Positions 15,952-23,445 of a stretch of 64,000 nucleotides of DNA are shown here, piece by piece. A program made the position numbers and the translations under genes. The first letter of the stretch is position 1. Every line of letters starts with the position of its first letter. The notes below the pieces were generated by a model that saw nothing but the letters and a program-made list of their open reading frames with translations, was not told where the DNA came from and searched no databases. The stretch covers positions 710,917 to 774,916 of the forward strand of contig NZ_NIRS01000005.1 in NCBI RefSeq assembly GCF_002934665.1, written 5' to 3'. Origin of the DNA: Pseudomonas laurylsulfatiphila (GTDB taxonomy: Bacteria > Pseudomonadota > Gammaproteobacteria > Pseudomonadales > Pseudomonadaceae).

Positions 15952-18090
15952 ATGAGTACCAAGAAGCCTGCCGCCACCAAGAGCGTCCTGGCCGGGACCG
16001 ATACCCCGGACCGCCACAACACCAACGCCAAGCTCGACAGCCTGGAAACATTTCGCTCCGATGCCACTGAGCAGGCCTTGCGCACCAACCAGGGCGTGAA
16101 GGTGGCGGACAACCAGAACACCCTGAAGGCCGGGGCCCGCGGACCGTCGCTGCTGGAAGACTTCATCATGCGTGAAAAGATCACGCATTTTGATCACGAG
16201 CGCATTCCCGAACGCATCGTCCACGCTCGCGGCACCGGCGCCCATGGTCATTTCCAGAGCTATGAAAACCACTCGGTGCTGACCAAGGCCGGTTTCCTGC
16301 AGGACCCCGCGAAGAAAACTCCGGTGTTCGTGCGCTTTTCCACGGTACAGGGGCCACGAGGGTCAGGCGACACCGTGCGTGATGTGCGGGGTTTCGCCGT
16401 GAAGTTCTTCACCGACGAAGGCAACTTCGACCTGGTGGGCAATAACATGCCGGTGTTCTTCATACAGGATGCGATCAAGTTTCCCGACTTCGTGCACGCG
16501 GTCAAACCCGAGCCGCATAACGAGATCCCTACCGGCGGCTCGGCCCACGACACTTTCTGGGACTTTGTTTCGCTGGTGCCGGAGTCGGCGCACATGGTGA
16601 TGTGGGCAATGTCCGACCGGGCGATCCCGAAAAGCCTGCGCAGCATGCAGGGCTTCGGCGTGCACACCTTTCGCCTGATCAATGCCGAGGGCAAGTCGCG
16701 CTTCGTCAAATTCCACTGGCGCCCTACGGCCGGCACTTGCTCCCTGGTGTGGGATGAAGCGCAAAAGCTTGCGGGAAAGGACGCCGACTACCATCGGCGT
16801 GATCTGTGGGAGTCGATTGAGATCGGCGACTATCCGGAATGGGAGTTGGGGGTGCAGGTCATCGAAGAGGAAAATGAACACGCCTTTGATTTCGACATTC
16901 TCGACCCGACCAAGCTGATCCCCGAAGAACTCGTACCCATCACGCCGTTGGGAAAGATGGTGCTGAACCGCAACCCGGACAACTTCTTCGCCGAAACCGA
17001 GCAGGTTGCCTTCTGCCCTGGGCATATCGTCCCCGGGATCGATTTCTCCAACGACCCCCTGCTGCAAGGTCGATTGTTTTCCTACACCGACACGCAAATC
17101 AGCCGACTCGGCGGGCCGAACTTTCACGAGATCCCGGTCAACCGCCCGGTGTCGCCTTTCCACAACGGCCAGCGGGATGCCCAGCACCGCACCATCATCG
17201 ACAAGGGGCGTGCGTCTTATGAGCCGAACTCCATCGATGGCGGCTGGCCAAAGGAAACACCTGTTTCGGCGCAGGATGGAGGATTCGAGAGTTATCCGGA
17301 GCGCATCGACGCCAACAAGATTCGCCAGCGCAGCGAGTCGTTCGCTGACCACTTCTCCCAGGCTCGCTTGTTTTTCCACAGCATGAGTGAGCATGAGCGG
17401 GAGCACATCATCTCGGCCTACAGCTTTGAGTTGGGCAAGGTTGAGCGTGAGGCGATCCGCGCCCGGGAAGTGAACGAAATTCTCGCCAACATCGATCTGG
17501 AGCTGGCCAAGCGCGTGGCGCAGAACCTTGGATTGCCTGCGCCGGCTCGAGGAACCGTCGAGGTGCGCAAAACCGCACCGGATCACTCTCCGGCATTGAG
17601 CCAGGCCAATCTGTTGCCGGAGAACATCAAGACGCGAAAAGTCGCGATTCTGGCGGCCAATGGCGTTGATAGCGCTGCGATTGATGCGATGAAGAAAGCG
17701 CTTGCAGCGGAGGGGGCTCACGCGAAGTTACTGGGGCCGACCTCTGCACCCGTGAAAACCGCCGATGGCAAAACCCTGGCGGTCGATGCTTCGATGGAGG
17801 GCTCGCCGTCGGTGGCATTCGACGCGGTGTTCGTGCCGGGCGGAGCCGCGTCGATCAAGGCGCTGAGTACGGACGGCGTGGCGTTGCATTACCTGCTGGA
17901 GGCATACAAACATCTCAAGGCTATCGCCTTGCAAGGTGAAGCGAAGCAATTGCTGGATGTATTGAAGCTGGAGGCTGATGCGGGATTGATCGTGGGGGCG
18001 GATGGCAATCTGATCAAGCCGTTTCTGACCGCGATCGGGCAGCATCGGGTTTGGGAGAGGGAGGTGAAGGCCAAGGCGATTCCGGCCTGA
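15952..18090 (+). CDS. katE: Large-subunit catalase HPII
   Basis: A 712-residue clade II catalase converting H2O2 to water and oxygen. Core motifs: the distal His in ARGTGAHGHF, the conserved Asn in NNMPVFFIQDAIKFPD, and the proximal Tyr in RLFSYTDTQISRLGGPNF. The C-terminal 150 residues form the DJ-1/PfpI-like domain of HPII enzymes (VAILAANGVDSAAIDAMKKAL; DAVFVPGGAASIKAL). Basic Lys/Thr-rich N-terminus. In PAO1 the neighbours metN (PA5503) and PA5502 are adjacent as I recall, so katE looks like an insertion here; a REP pair flanks its 3' end. Confidence 0.96.
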   Translation: MSTKKPAATKSVLAGTDTPDRHNTNAKLDSLETFRSDATEQALRTNQGVKVADNQNTLKAGARGPSLLEDFIMREKITHFDHERIPERIVHARGTGAHGHFQSYENHSVLTKAGFLQDPAKKTPVFVRFSTVQGPRGSGDTVRDVRGFAVKFFTDEGNFDLVGNNMPVFFIQDAIKFPDFVHAVKPEPHNEIPTGGSAHDTFWDFVSLVPESAHMVMWAMSDRAIPKSLRSMQGFGVHTFRLINAEGKSRFVKFHWRPTAGTCSLVWDEAQKLAGKDADYHRRDLWESIEIGDYPEWELGVQVIEEENEHAFDFDILDPTKLIPEELVPITPLGKMVLNRNPDNFFAETEQVAFCPGHIVPGIDFSNDPLLQGRLFSYTDTQISRLGGPNFHEIPVNRPVSPFHNGQRDAQHRTIIDKGRASYEPNSIDGGWPKETPVSAQDGGFESYPERIDANKIRQRSESFADHFSQARLFFHSMSEHEREHIISAYSFELGKVEREAIRAREVNEILANIDLELAKRVAQNLGLPAPARGTVEVRKTAPDHSPALSQANLLPENIKTRKVAILAANGVDSAAIDAMKKALAAEGAHAKLLGPTSAPVKTADGKTLAVDASMEGSPSVAFDAVFVPGGAASIKALSTDGVALHYLLEAYKHLKAIALQGEAKQLLDVLKLEADAGLIVGADGNLIKPFLTAIGQHRVWEREVKAKAIPA

Positions 18091-18114
18091 TGATCTTCGG
18101 AGCTAGATAGATCA

Positions 18115-18188
18115 TCGCGAGCAGGCTCGCTCCCACATTGGATCTGTATAAAGACGCAGAACCATTGTGGGAGCGAGCCTGCTCGCGA
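18115..18188. repeat. REP pair in outward-tail configuration
   Basis: TCGCGAGCAGGCTCGCTCCC... (18115-18137) and its inverse ...GGGAGCGAGCCTGCTCGCGA (18166-18188). Here the GTGGGAG ends face inward and the CGCGA ends outward, opposite to the other doublets of this window (for example 3322-3411). Located between the convergent ends of katE and the next gene. Confidence 0.85.
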
Positions 18189-18194
18189 AGCTTT

Positions 18195-18911
18195 TTAAGG
18201 TTTACGCGGACTCAGAACCATCTGCGCCGGAACACTGTGCAAAATCTGCCGCTCCAGCTTCAGGTCAAACTCGGGATCGAGCTTTTTCACCCGTTTTGTC
18301 AGCAATGTCGCCAGCCAAGGGTAATCGTTGGTGCGTGGAGCCTGAATGCTAACGTCGCACTGAAAATTCACCACATCGGCGGCGATGGCATCCAGTTGGC
18401 GACGCAGTTTGCCCATATCGTTGATATTCAGCGAGACCGTGGTGCTTTCAGCCGTCAGATCGATGACCTTGGCTTTTGGCTTGGCTTCGGCAGCTTTCAG
18501 GGCCGCTTCGGCTTTTTCCAGCTCGGCCTTGCGCGCCTGGGCAATCGAGCCGTTGACTCCGCCGGTCAGTGCCGGAGCCTTGGGCATCAACGCGCGGGCA
18601 CGGCTCAGGGCGGTCGCAGCGGCATCCACATCACCCTTTTGCAGCACGATCTGGCTGCGGCGCAGGTAGGCTTCGGCCAGTTGCCGCTGGTACTGCTCAA
18701 GGGAAGCATCGTTGGGTGATTCGGTCTGCAAGGCCGCCAATTGGTCTTCGGCGGTGGCCAGTTCATCGCTGGCGATGTTTTGTTCCAGCTGTACGATGGC
18801 CGTGGCCCGCGCATTGGCGGCCTCGGTGGCCGCCGGTGGCGTGCTTTGGCAAGCGCCCAGCAGCAAAGAAAATGCGACAAGGAGCAGATAACGGGAGGCG
18901 AACGACTTCAT
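18195..18911 (-). CDS. PA5502-like lipoprotein
   Basis: A 238-residue predicted outer-membrane-side lipoprotein: signal peptide with lipobox LLGAC (Cys near residue 20), then an Ala/Glu-rich helical region likely forming tetratricopeptide-like or coiled-coil structure (VQLEQNIASDELATAEDQLAALQ; KAELEKAEAALKAAEAKPKAK), and a C-terminal SPFH-unlike beta-rich part with a DVVNFQCDVSIQAPR stretch. No enzymatic motif. It lies downstream of znuB on the same strand with a 37-base gap, so it may be part of the zinc-regulated transcript. Confidence 0.8.
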   Translation of the reverse strand: MKSFASRYLLLVAFSLLLGACQSTPPAATEAANARATAIVQLEQNIASDELATAEDQLAALQTESPNDASLEQYQRQLAEAYLRRSQIVLQKGDVDAAATALSRARALMPKAPALTGGVNGSIAQARKAELEKAEAALKAAEAKPKAKVIDLTAESTTVSLNINDMGKLRRQLDAIAADVVNFQCDVSIQAPRTNDYPWLATLLTKRVKKLDPEFDLKLERQILHSVPAQMVLSPRKP

Positions 18912-18948
18912 TCCTGCGACTCTCTATTTGCGCAAAAAACGAGCAAGT

Positions 18949-19737
18949 CTACACCCCTCGACGGGGCAGAACAAAACTCAGCAGAAACAGCGCTGCGGCT
19001 GCCACCACAATCGACGGGCCGGCCGGGGTGTCCTTGAACCAGGACAACGCCAGCCCGCCACACACGGCGAGTATGCCCAGCAGGCTCGCACCCAGTGCCA
19101 TCTGCTCCGGCGAGCGGGCGTGACGTTGTGCCGCCGCCGCCGGGATGATCAGCAACGAAGTGATCAGTAACACGCCGACGATTTTCATCGCCACGGCAAT
19201 CACCACGGCGATCAGCAGCATCAGCGCCAGGCGCAATCCGGCCACCGGAAGGCCTTCGACCCTGGCCAGTTCTTCATGCACCGTGATCGCCAGCAATGGC
19301 CGCCACAATGCAAGCAACAAGGCCAGCACGGCCGCACTGCCGCCAAGAATCCAGGCCAGATCGGTTGGACTGATTGCCAGCAGGTCACCGAACAGATAGG
19401 CCATCAGGTCGATCCGCACTTCGTGCATGAAGCTTAGTACCACCAGGCCCAGAGAGAGCGTGCTGGGTGCGAGAATTCCCAAAAGCGTATCGGATGCCAA
19501 GGGCTGGCGTTGTTGCAAGGTCACCAGTAACACCGCCAGCAGCAGGCAGCCAACGGTCACGGCAACCGTCGGGCTGACATCCAGCAGGAAGCCCAGGGCC
19601 ACGCCGAGCAATGCCGCGTGGGACAGGGTGTCGCCAAAATAAGCCATGCGCCGCCAGACCACGAAAGACCCCAACGGGCCTGCGACAACGGCCAGGGCCA
19701 GGCCTGCAAGCAGGGCGTAGAGCAGAAAATCAGCCAT
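18949..19737 (-). CDS. znuB: Zinc ABC transporter permease ZnuB
   Basis: A 262-residue inner-membrane permease of the metal ABC-3 family with about eight helices; GPLGSFVVWRRMAYFGDTLSHAALLGVALG is the family hallmark near the N-terminus. The open frame continues to 19800, but homologues begin with MADFLLYALLAG, so I choose ATG 19737. That start overlaps the end of znuC by 8 bases. Works with ZnuA and ZnuC to import Zn2+ and is expected to be repressed by Zur. Confidence 0.93.
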   Translation of the reverse strand: MADFLLYALLAGLALAVVAGPLGSFVVWRRMAYFGDTLSHAALLGVALGFLLDVSPTVAVTVGCLLLAVLLVTLQQRQPLASDTLLGILAPSTLSLGLVVLSFMHEVRIDLMAYLFGDLLAISPTDLAWILGGSAAVLALLLALWRPLLAITVHEELARVEGLPVAGLRLALMLLIAVVIAVAMKIVGVLLITSLLIIPAAAAQRHARSPEQMALGASLLGILAVCGGLALSWFKDTPAGPSIVVAAAALFLLSFVLPRRGV

Positions 19738-20515
19738 GCTTGCAGCCATCTCCGTGAACATGGGGTTGGCCCGATGCGGGCGCCTTGACCACCGAACCAT
19801 GCAAGTCGTGGGCGTGGTCGTGATGGTGGTGATAAATCGCCAGGCTTTGTGCGTTTTTTCCGAACAGCTCTACGAACGCCGGATCGCCGCTGACCTGCTC
19901 GGGATGGCCTGAACAGCAGACGTGACGATTGAGGCAAACCACCTGATCCGTGGTGCTCATCACCAGATGCAAATCGTGGGAGACCATCAGCACACCGCAA
20001 CCGTGACGGTCGCGCAGGCGGGTGATCAGGCTGTACAGCTCAGCCTGGCCGGCCACGTCGACACCCTGTACCGGTTCGTCGAGTACCAGCAGTTCCGGTT
20101 CGCGCAACAAGGCCCGGGCCAGCAGCACGCGTTGCATTTCGCCACCGGAAACGCTTTGCACCGGGCTGTCGATGACCTGTTCGGCGCCGACTTCCTTGAG
20201 TGCCGCCAAGGCCATTGCACGGTCTACGCCCGGCACCAGGCGCAGGAAGCGCAATACCGACAGCGGCAGGGTCGGGTCAACATGGAGTTTCTGCGGCATG
20301 TAGCCGACCCGCAGTTTCGGCTTGCGCCAGACGTTGCCGCTGTCCGGTTTCAACAGACCGAGCACGGCACGTACCAGTGTGGTCTTGCCGGCGCCGTTGG
20401 GGCCGATCAGGGTCACGATCTGCCCCGGCTCGACACTCAGCTCAATGTTGTCCAGCACCGGTTGCCCGGCGAACGTGACGGCAACCTGCTCTAGACGGAT
20501 CAGCGCGTTGCTCAT
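19730..20515 (-). CDS. znuC: Zinc ABC transporter ATPase ZnuC
   Basis: A 261-residue ATPase: Walker A LIGPNGAGKTTL, signature SVSGGEMQRVLLARAL, Walker B LLVLDEPVQGVD. The C-terminus carries a His-rich tail (IYHHHHDHAHD... and HVHGDGCKHG) typical of ZnuC and likely to bind zinc. Start ATG 20515 overlaps the stop of zur; the long extension to 20953 is an alternative frame of zur. Second gene of zur-znuC-znuB. Confidence 0.95.
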   Translation of the reverse strand: MSNALIRLEQVAVTFAGQPVLDNIELSVEPGQIVTLIGPNGAGKTTLVRAVLGLLKPDSGNVWRKPKLRVGYMPQKLHVDPTLPLSVLRFLRLVPGVDRAMALAALKEVGAEQVIDSPVQSVSGGEMQRVLLARALLREPELLVLDEPVQGVDVAGQAELYSLITRLRDRHGCGVLMVSHDLHLVMSTTDQVVCLNRHVCCSGHPEQVSGDPAFVELFGKNAQSLAIYHHHHDHAHDLHGSVVKAPASGQPHVHGDGCKHG

Positions 20516-20997
20516 CAAGCCCCCTGGCAACCCGAGCACAGACCGACCACTTCGACGGTCTGGCCTTCGACGATAAACCCGACATCCCTGGCGCTGGCGA
20601 TGATCGCGTCGCTGATGGACTTTTGCTCGAGCTCGATGGCGGCATGGCACACCCGGCAGATCAGGAACTGACCCTGGTGTGCATGTTCCGGATGATTGCA
20701 GCCGATGAAGGCGTTGAGCGAGGAAATCCGATGGACCAGGCCGTTTTCCAGCAGGAAATCCAGCGCGCGGTACACCGTCGGCGGCGCGGCGCGGCGACCG
20801 TCCTGCTCGCTGAGGACCGCGAGAATGTCGTAGGCACCCAGCGGCTTGTGGCTTTGCCACACCAGTTCCAGCACCCGTCGGCGCAATGCGGTCAGGCGCA
20901 GGCCTTGACGAGTGCACAGGGCATCGGCCTCGGACAAAGCGCTGTGAACGCAATGCGAGTGGTCGTGGGGGCGGCTGGCAATCGGTGTTTTTAGCAT
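20515..20997 (-). CDS. zur: Zinc uptake regulator Zur (Np20), Fur family
   Basis: A 160-residue Fur-family repressor sensing Zn2+. N-terminal winged helix (LTALRRRVLELVWQSHKPLGAYDIL; PPTVYRALDFLLENGLVHR) and a C-terminal metal/dimer domain with two structural-zinc Cys pairs (CRVCH and CSGC at the C-terminus) and a His-rich loop GCNHPEHAHQG. It heads the minus-strand operon with znuC and znuB and faces znuA, with a Zur-like box between the two starts. Known as np20/znuR in P. aeruginosa (PA5499). Confidence 0.94.
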   Translation of the reverse strand: MLKTPIASRPHDHSHCVHSALSEADALCTRQGLRLTALRRRVLELVWQSHKPLGAYDILAVLSEQDGRRAAPPTVYRALDFLLENGLVHRISSLNAFIGCNHPEHAHQGQFLICRVCHAAIELEQKSISDAIIASARDVGFIVEGQTVEVVGLCSGCQGA

Positions 20998-21023
20998 GAG
21001 CGGCGACGAGTTTTGTGAGAGAC

Positions 21024-21036
21024 GTTATTATGTTAC
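21024..21036. promoter_or_regulatory. Zur-box-like operator
   Basis: GTTATTATGTTAC matches the GTTAT-N3-ATAAC Zur palindrome at 8 of 10 positions and lies between the divergent starts of zur (20997) and znuA (21064), where autoregulation would be expected. Confidence 0.5.
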
Positions 21037-21063
21037 CCGTTCTCGCCTCTTCGAGTGGTCATC

Positions 21064-21984
21064 GTGTCCCGTCTTTTTTCTATCTTTGTCGCATTTTTCG
21101 CAAGTTTTCTGCTGATCGGTCCGGCGCAGGCCGAGGTCAAGGTCCTTACCAGCATCAAGCCCCTGCAGTTGATCGCCGCAGCGGTGCAGGACGGCGTGGC
21201 GATTCCTGAGGTCTTGCTGCCACCGGGTGCCTCGCCGCACAACTATGCGCTGCGCCCTTCCGACGTTCGCAAGGTGCAATCGGTGGATCTGCTGTACTGG
21301 ATCGGCCCGGACATGGAAGGTTTCCTGCCTCGCGTGCTCAATGGTCGTACGCTGCCCAGCGTCGCCGTGCAGGATTTGCCAGGCATGGAGCTTCGCCGTT
21401 TTGCCGAAGATAGCCACTCCCACGCCGAAGAAGCCGACGATCACGACCACGATCATCGCCCAGGCAGCCTGGATGCACATTTGTGGCTGTCGCCAGTCAA
21501 CGCCCGGGTCATCGCCACGAAAATGGCGGCTGACCTGAGTGCCGCCGATCCTGACAATGCCGTGCGCTATCAGAGCAACCTGAAAGCCTTCGACGAGCGT
21601 CTCGATGCGTTGGATGCGCGCCTGAAGAAACGCCTGGCCGATGTTCAGGGCAAGCCTTACTTCGTGTTCCACGAAGCGTTCGATTACTTCGAAGACGCCT
21701 ACGGCCTCAAGCACGTGGGTGTGTTCAGCGTCGCGGCGGAAGTGCAACCCGGTGCCCAGCATGTCGCGGCGATGCGCGCGCGCTTGCAGGAAGTCGGGAA
21801 GACCTGCGTGTTCAGCGAACCACCGCTGCGTCCGCGCCTGGCGGAAACCCTGGTGGCGGGTTTGCCGGTGAAGCTGGCGGAACTGGATGCGTTGGGCGGG
21901 TACACGCCGGCGACGGCCCAGGGCTATGAGCAGGTGCTGGAGAAGTTGGGGAATGATCTGGCGGGGTGTCTGGAGTCGTTGTAG
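21064..21984 (+). CDS. znuA: Zinc-binding periplasmic protein ZnuA
   Basis: A 306-residue cluster A-I metal-binding protein that hands Zn2+ to ZnuBC. Signal peptide ends near LLIGPAQAE. Likely zinc ligands: His in PPGASPHNYALRPSD, His in SLDAHLWLSPVNA, His in FVFHEAFDYFE. A His/Asp-rich loop (HSHAEEADDHDHDHRPG, about residues 118-134) is characteristic of ZnuA. I favour the GTG at 21064 (MSRLFSIF...) with GAG 8 bases upstream; a GTG at 21055 is the alternative. Divergent from zur. Confidence 0.94.
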   Translation: MSRLFSIFVAFFASFLLIGPAQAEVKVLTSIKPLQLIAAAVQDGVAIPEVLLPPGASPHNYALRPSDVRKVQSVDLLYWIGPDMEGFLPRVLNGRTLPSVAVQDLPGMELRRFAEDSHSHAEEADDHDHDHRPGSLDAHLWLSPVNARVIATKMAADLSAADPDNAVRYQSNLKAFDERLDALDARLKKRLADVQGKPYFVFHEAFDYFEDAYGLKHVGVFSVAAEVQPGAQHVAAMRARLQEVGKTCVFSEPPLRPRLAETLVAGLPVKLAELDALGGYTPATAQGYEQVLEKLGNDLAGCLESL

Positions 21985-21994
21985 CCCCGTACCC

Positions 21995-22058
21995 GTAGGA
22001 GCCGGCTTGCCGGCGATAGCGTCCTGAAGTGCGCCATCGCCGGCAAGCCGGCTCCTAC
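21995..22058. repeat. REP doublet, GTAGGAGCCGG family
   Basis: GTAGGAGCCGGCTTGCCGGC... (21995-22017) and its inverse (22036-22058), 18 bases apart. This is a different REP subfamily (GCCGGC core) from those at 3322, 7259 and 13069. Lies between the convergent ends of znuA and thrB. Confidence 0.9.
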
Positions 22059-22072
22059 AAATGTGATTCACA

Positions 22073-23023
22073 TTAAAGGGCGAAAGGCAACGGCGTATTG
22101 ACCGTCTGCCGCTGCGCCAGGCGTAGCTGGAACTCCATCGGATCGTGAATCAACACGTCCTGCCCGGCGAACGACTCTGCCGCGATCAAGCGTGACAACC
22201 AGAACCGTACACAAGCCACCCGCAGCATGGTCGGCCACAACTCGGCTTCGGCAGCGGTGAAAGGTCGCAAGGCCGCATAAGCGCCCAGCAAGGCCCGTGC
22301 CCGCGGTCCATCGATCACGCCCTCGTCGTCCGAGCACCAGTCGTTCAAGGCAATCGCCACGTCGTAGAGCATCGGCCCGGAGCAGGCGTTGTAGAAGTCG
22401 ATCAGTCCGGTCAGGTGCGTGCCTTCGAACATCGCGTTGTCGCGGAACAGGTCGGCGTGAATGTTCGCCCGCGGCAGAGCGAGGATTTTTTCTTTCTGTC
22501 GGGTGATTTCTTCCAGCGCCCGTTGCAGCAGGTCTTTCTGTTCGGCACCGAGGTGCGACAGGAACTGCGTGCCCTCTTCCAGCATCCAGTCCAGGCCGCG
22601 ATCGGTTTTGCGCTTGATCATGTTGGCCTGGGTCGCCAGGTGCAGATGGCCGAGCAACTCACCGACCTGTGCGCAATGTTGCGCATTGGCTTGCTTGATG
22701 TGCTTGCCGGCCAGGCGTGGTTGCAGCAAAGCAGGTTTGCCCGCCAGTTCGCGCAAGGCCACGCCGTCGGTGGTGCGCAGGGCATAAGGCACTGGCAGGT
22801 CGGCGCCGTGCAGCACGTCGAGCAGCTCGATGAAGAACGGCATTTCCTGAACCGGACCGCGCTCGACCAGGGTCAGGACAAATTCGCCCTGCTCCAGGCT
22901 GATAAAGAAATTGGTGTTTTCGCTACCGGCGGCAATCCCCTGGAAATCAAGCAGGCGGCCGAGGCCATAAGGGGCGAGAAAAGCTTCCAGCTCGGGCCGA
23001 GCCAGGGGGGTGAACACAGACAT
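22073..23023 (-). CDS. thrB: Homoserine kinase, choline-kinase-fold type
   Basis: A 316-residue cytosolic enzyme phosphorylating homoserine in threonine synthesis. It is the APH/choline-kinase-like ThrB of pseudomonads (PA5495), not the GHMP-kinase type of E. coli. Visible: AGSENTNFFISLEQGEFVLTLVER (nucleotide loop and Lys-region equivalent), catalytic NIHADLFRDNAMF (HxDxxxxN Brenner-like motif) and LIDFYNACSGPMLYDVAIALNDWC (metal-binding IDF/D). Transcribed away from the DUF2782 gene with a 60-base gap, probably one operon. Confidence 0.93.
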   Translation of the reverse strand: MSVFTPLARPELEAFLAPYGLGRLLDFQGIAAGSENTNFFISLEQGEFVLTLVERGPVQEMPFFIELLDVLHGADLPVPYALRTTDGVALRELAGKPALLQPRLAGKHIKQANAQHCAQVGELLGHLHLATQANMIKRKTDRGLDWMLEEGTQFLSHLGAEQKDLLQRALEEITRQKEKILALPRANIHADLFRDNAMFEGTHLTGLIDFYNACSGPMLYDVAIALNDWCSDDEGVIDGPRARALLGAYAALRPFTAAEAELWPTMLRVACVRFWLSRLIAAESFAGQDVLIHDPMEFQLRLAQRQTVNTPLPFAL

Positions 23024-23083
23024 GTTTAAACTGCCAGTACGGGCGCCGCTGTTGAGCCAGCGCCGATTAAAGTTAAGGACGAC

Positions 23084-23371
23084 TTACCACTTAAAAATTT
23101 CCCACGCCGGAATCAGCATATCCGGGTAATCAGAGCGGATGAAGTTACCTTCTGATCCGTCGGCGCGTACCAGGAAATACGGCTTGCCGCCTTTGGGCGT
23201 GACTTTGATCGCATACAGAAAACCGTTTTGGCGGTATTCCTGGATGAGCTTGTCCCCTTCCGTGCGGATCGTGACATCTGGCTCCGGTGTCGGCGCATCG
23301 TCCGCCGCCATGACGGCCAATGGGGCGATTGCAAACAAGCCAGCCAGCAACAGGCGATTTAGTGTGCGCAT
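23084..23371 (-). CDS. DUF2782 small exported protein
   Basis: A 95-residue protein with a signal peptide (MRTLNRLLLAGLFAIAPLAVMAA, cleavage near residue 22) and a compact domain with EPDVTIRTEGDKLIQEYRQNG and YAIKVTPKGGKPYFLVRADG, ending PAWEIFKW. This is the PA5494-type DUF2782 family. Function unknown. It is divergent from polA and lies upstream of thrB on the same strand. Confidence 0.85.
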   Translation of the reverse strand: MRTLNRLLLAGLFAIAPLAVMAADDAPTPEPDVTIRTEGDKLIQEYRQNGFLYAIKVTPKGGKPYFLVRADGSEGNFIRSDYPDMLIPAWEIFKW

Positions 23372-23445
23372 GATAACCTTGTCCCTTTGTCGTCAACGGT
23401 CCCGCTATTCTAGCGCCGGACCCGCCGAAAAGGTTGATCCTGCTC

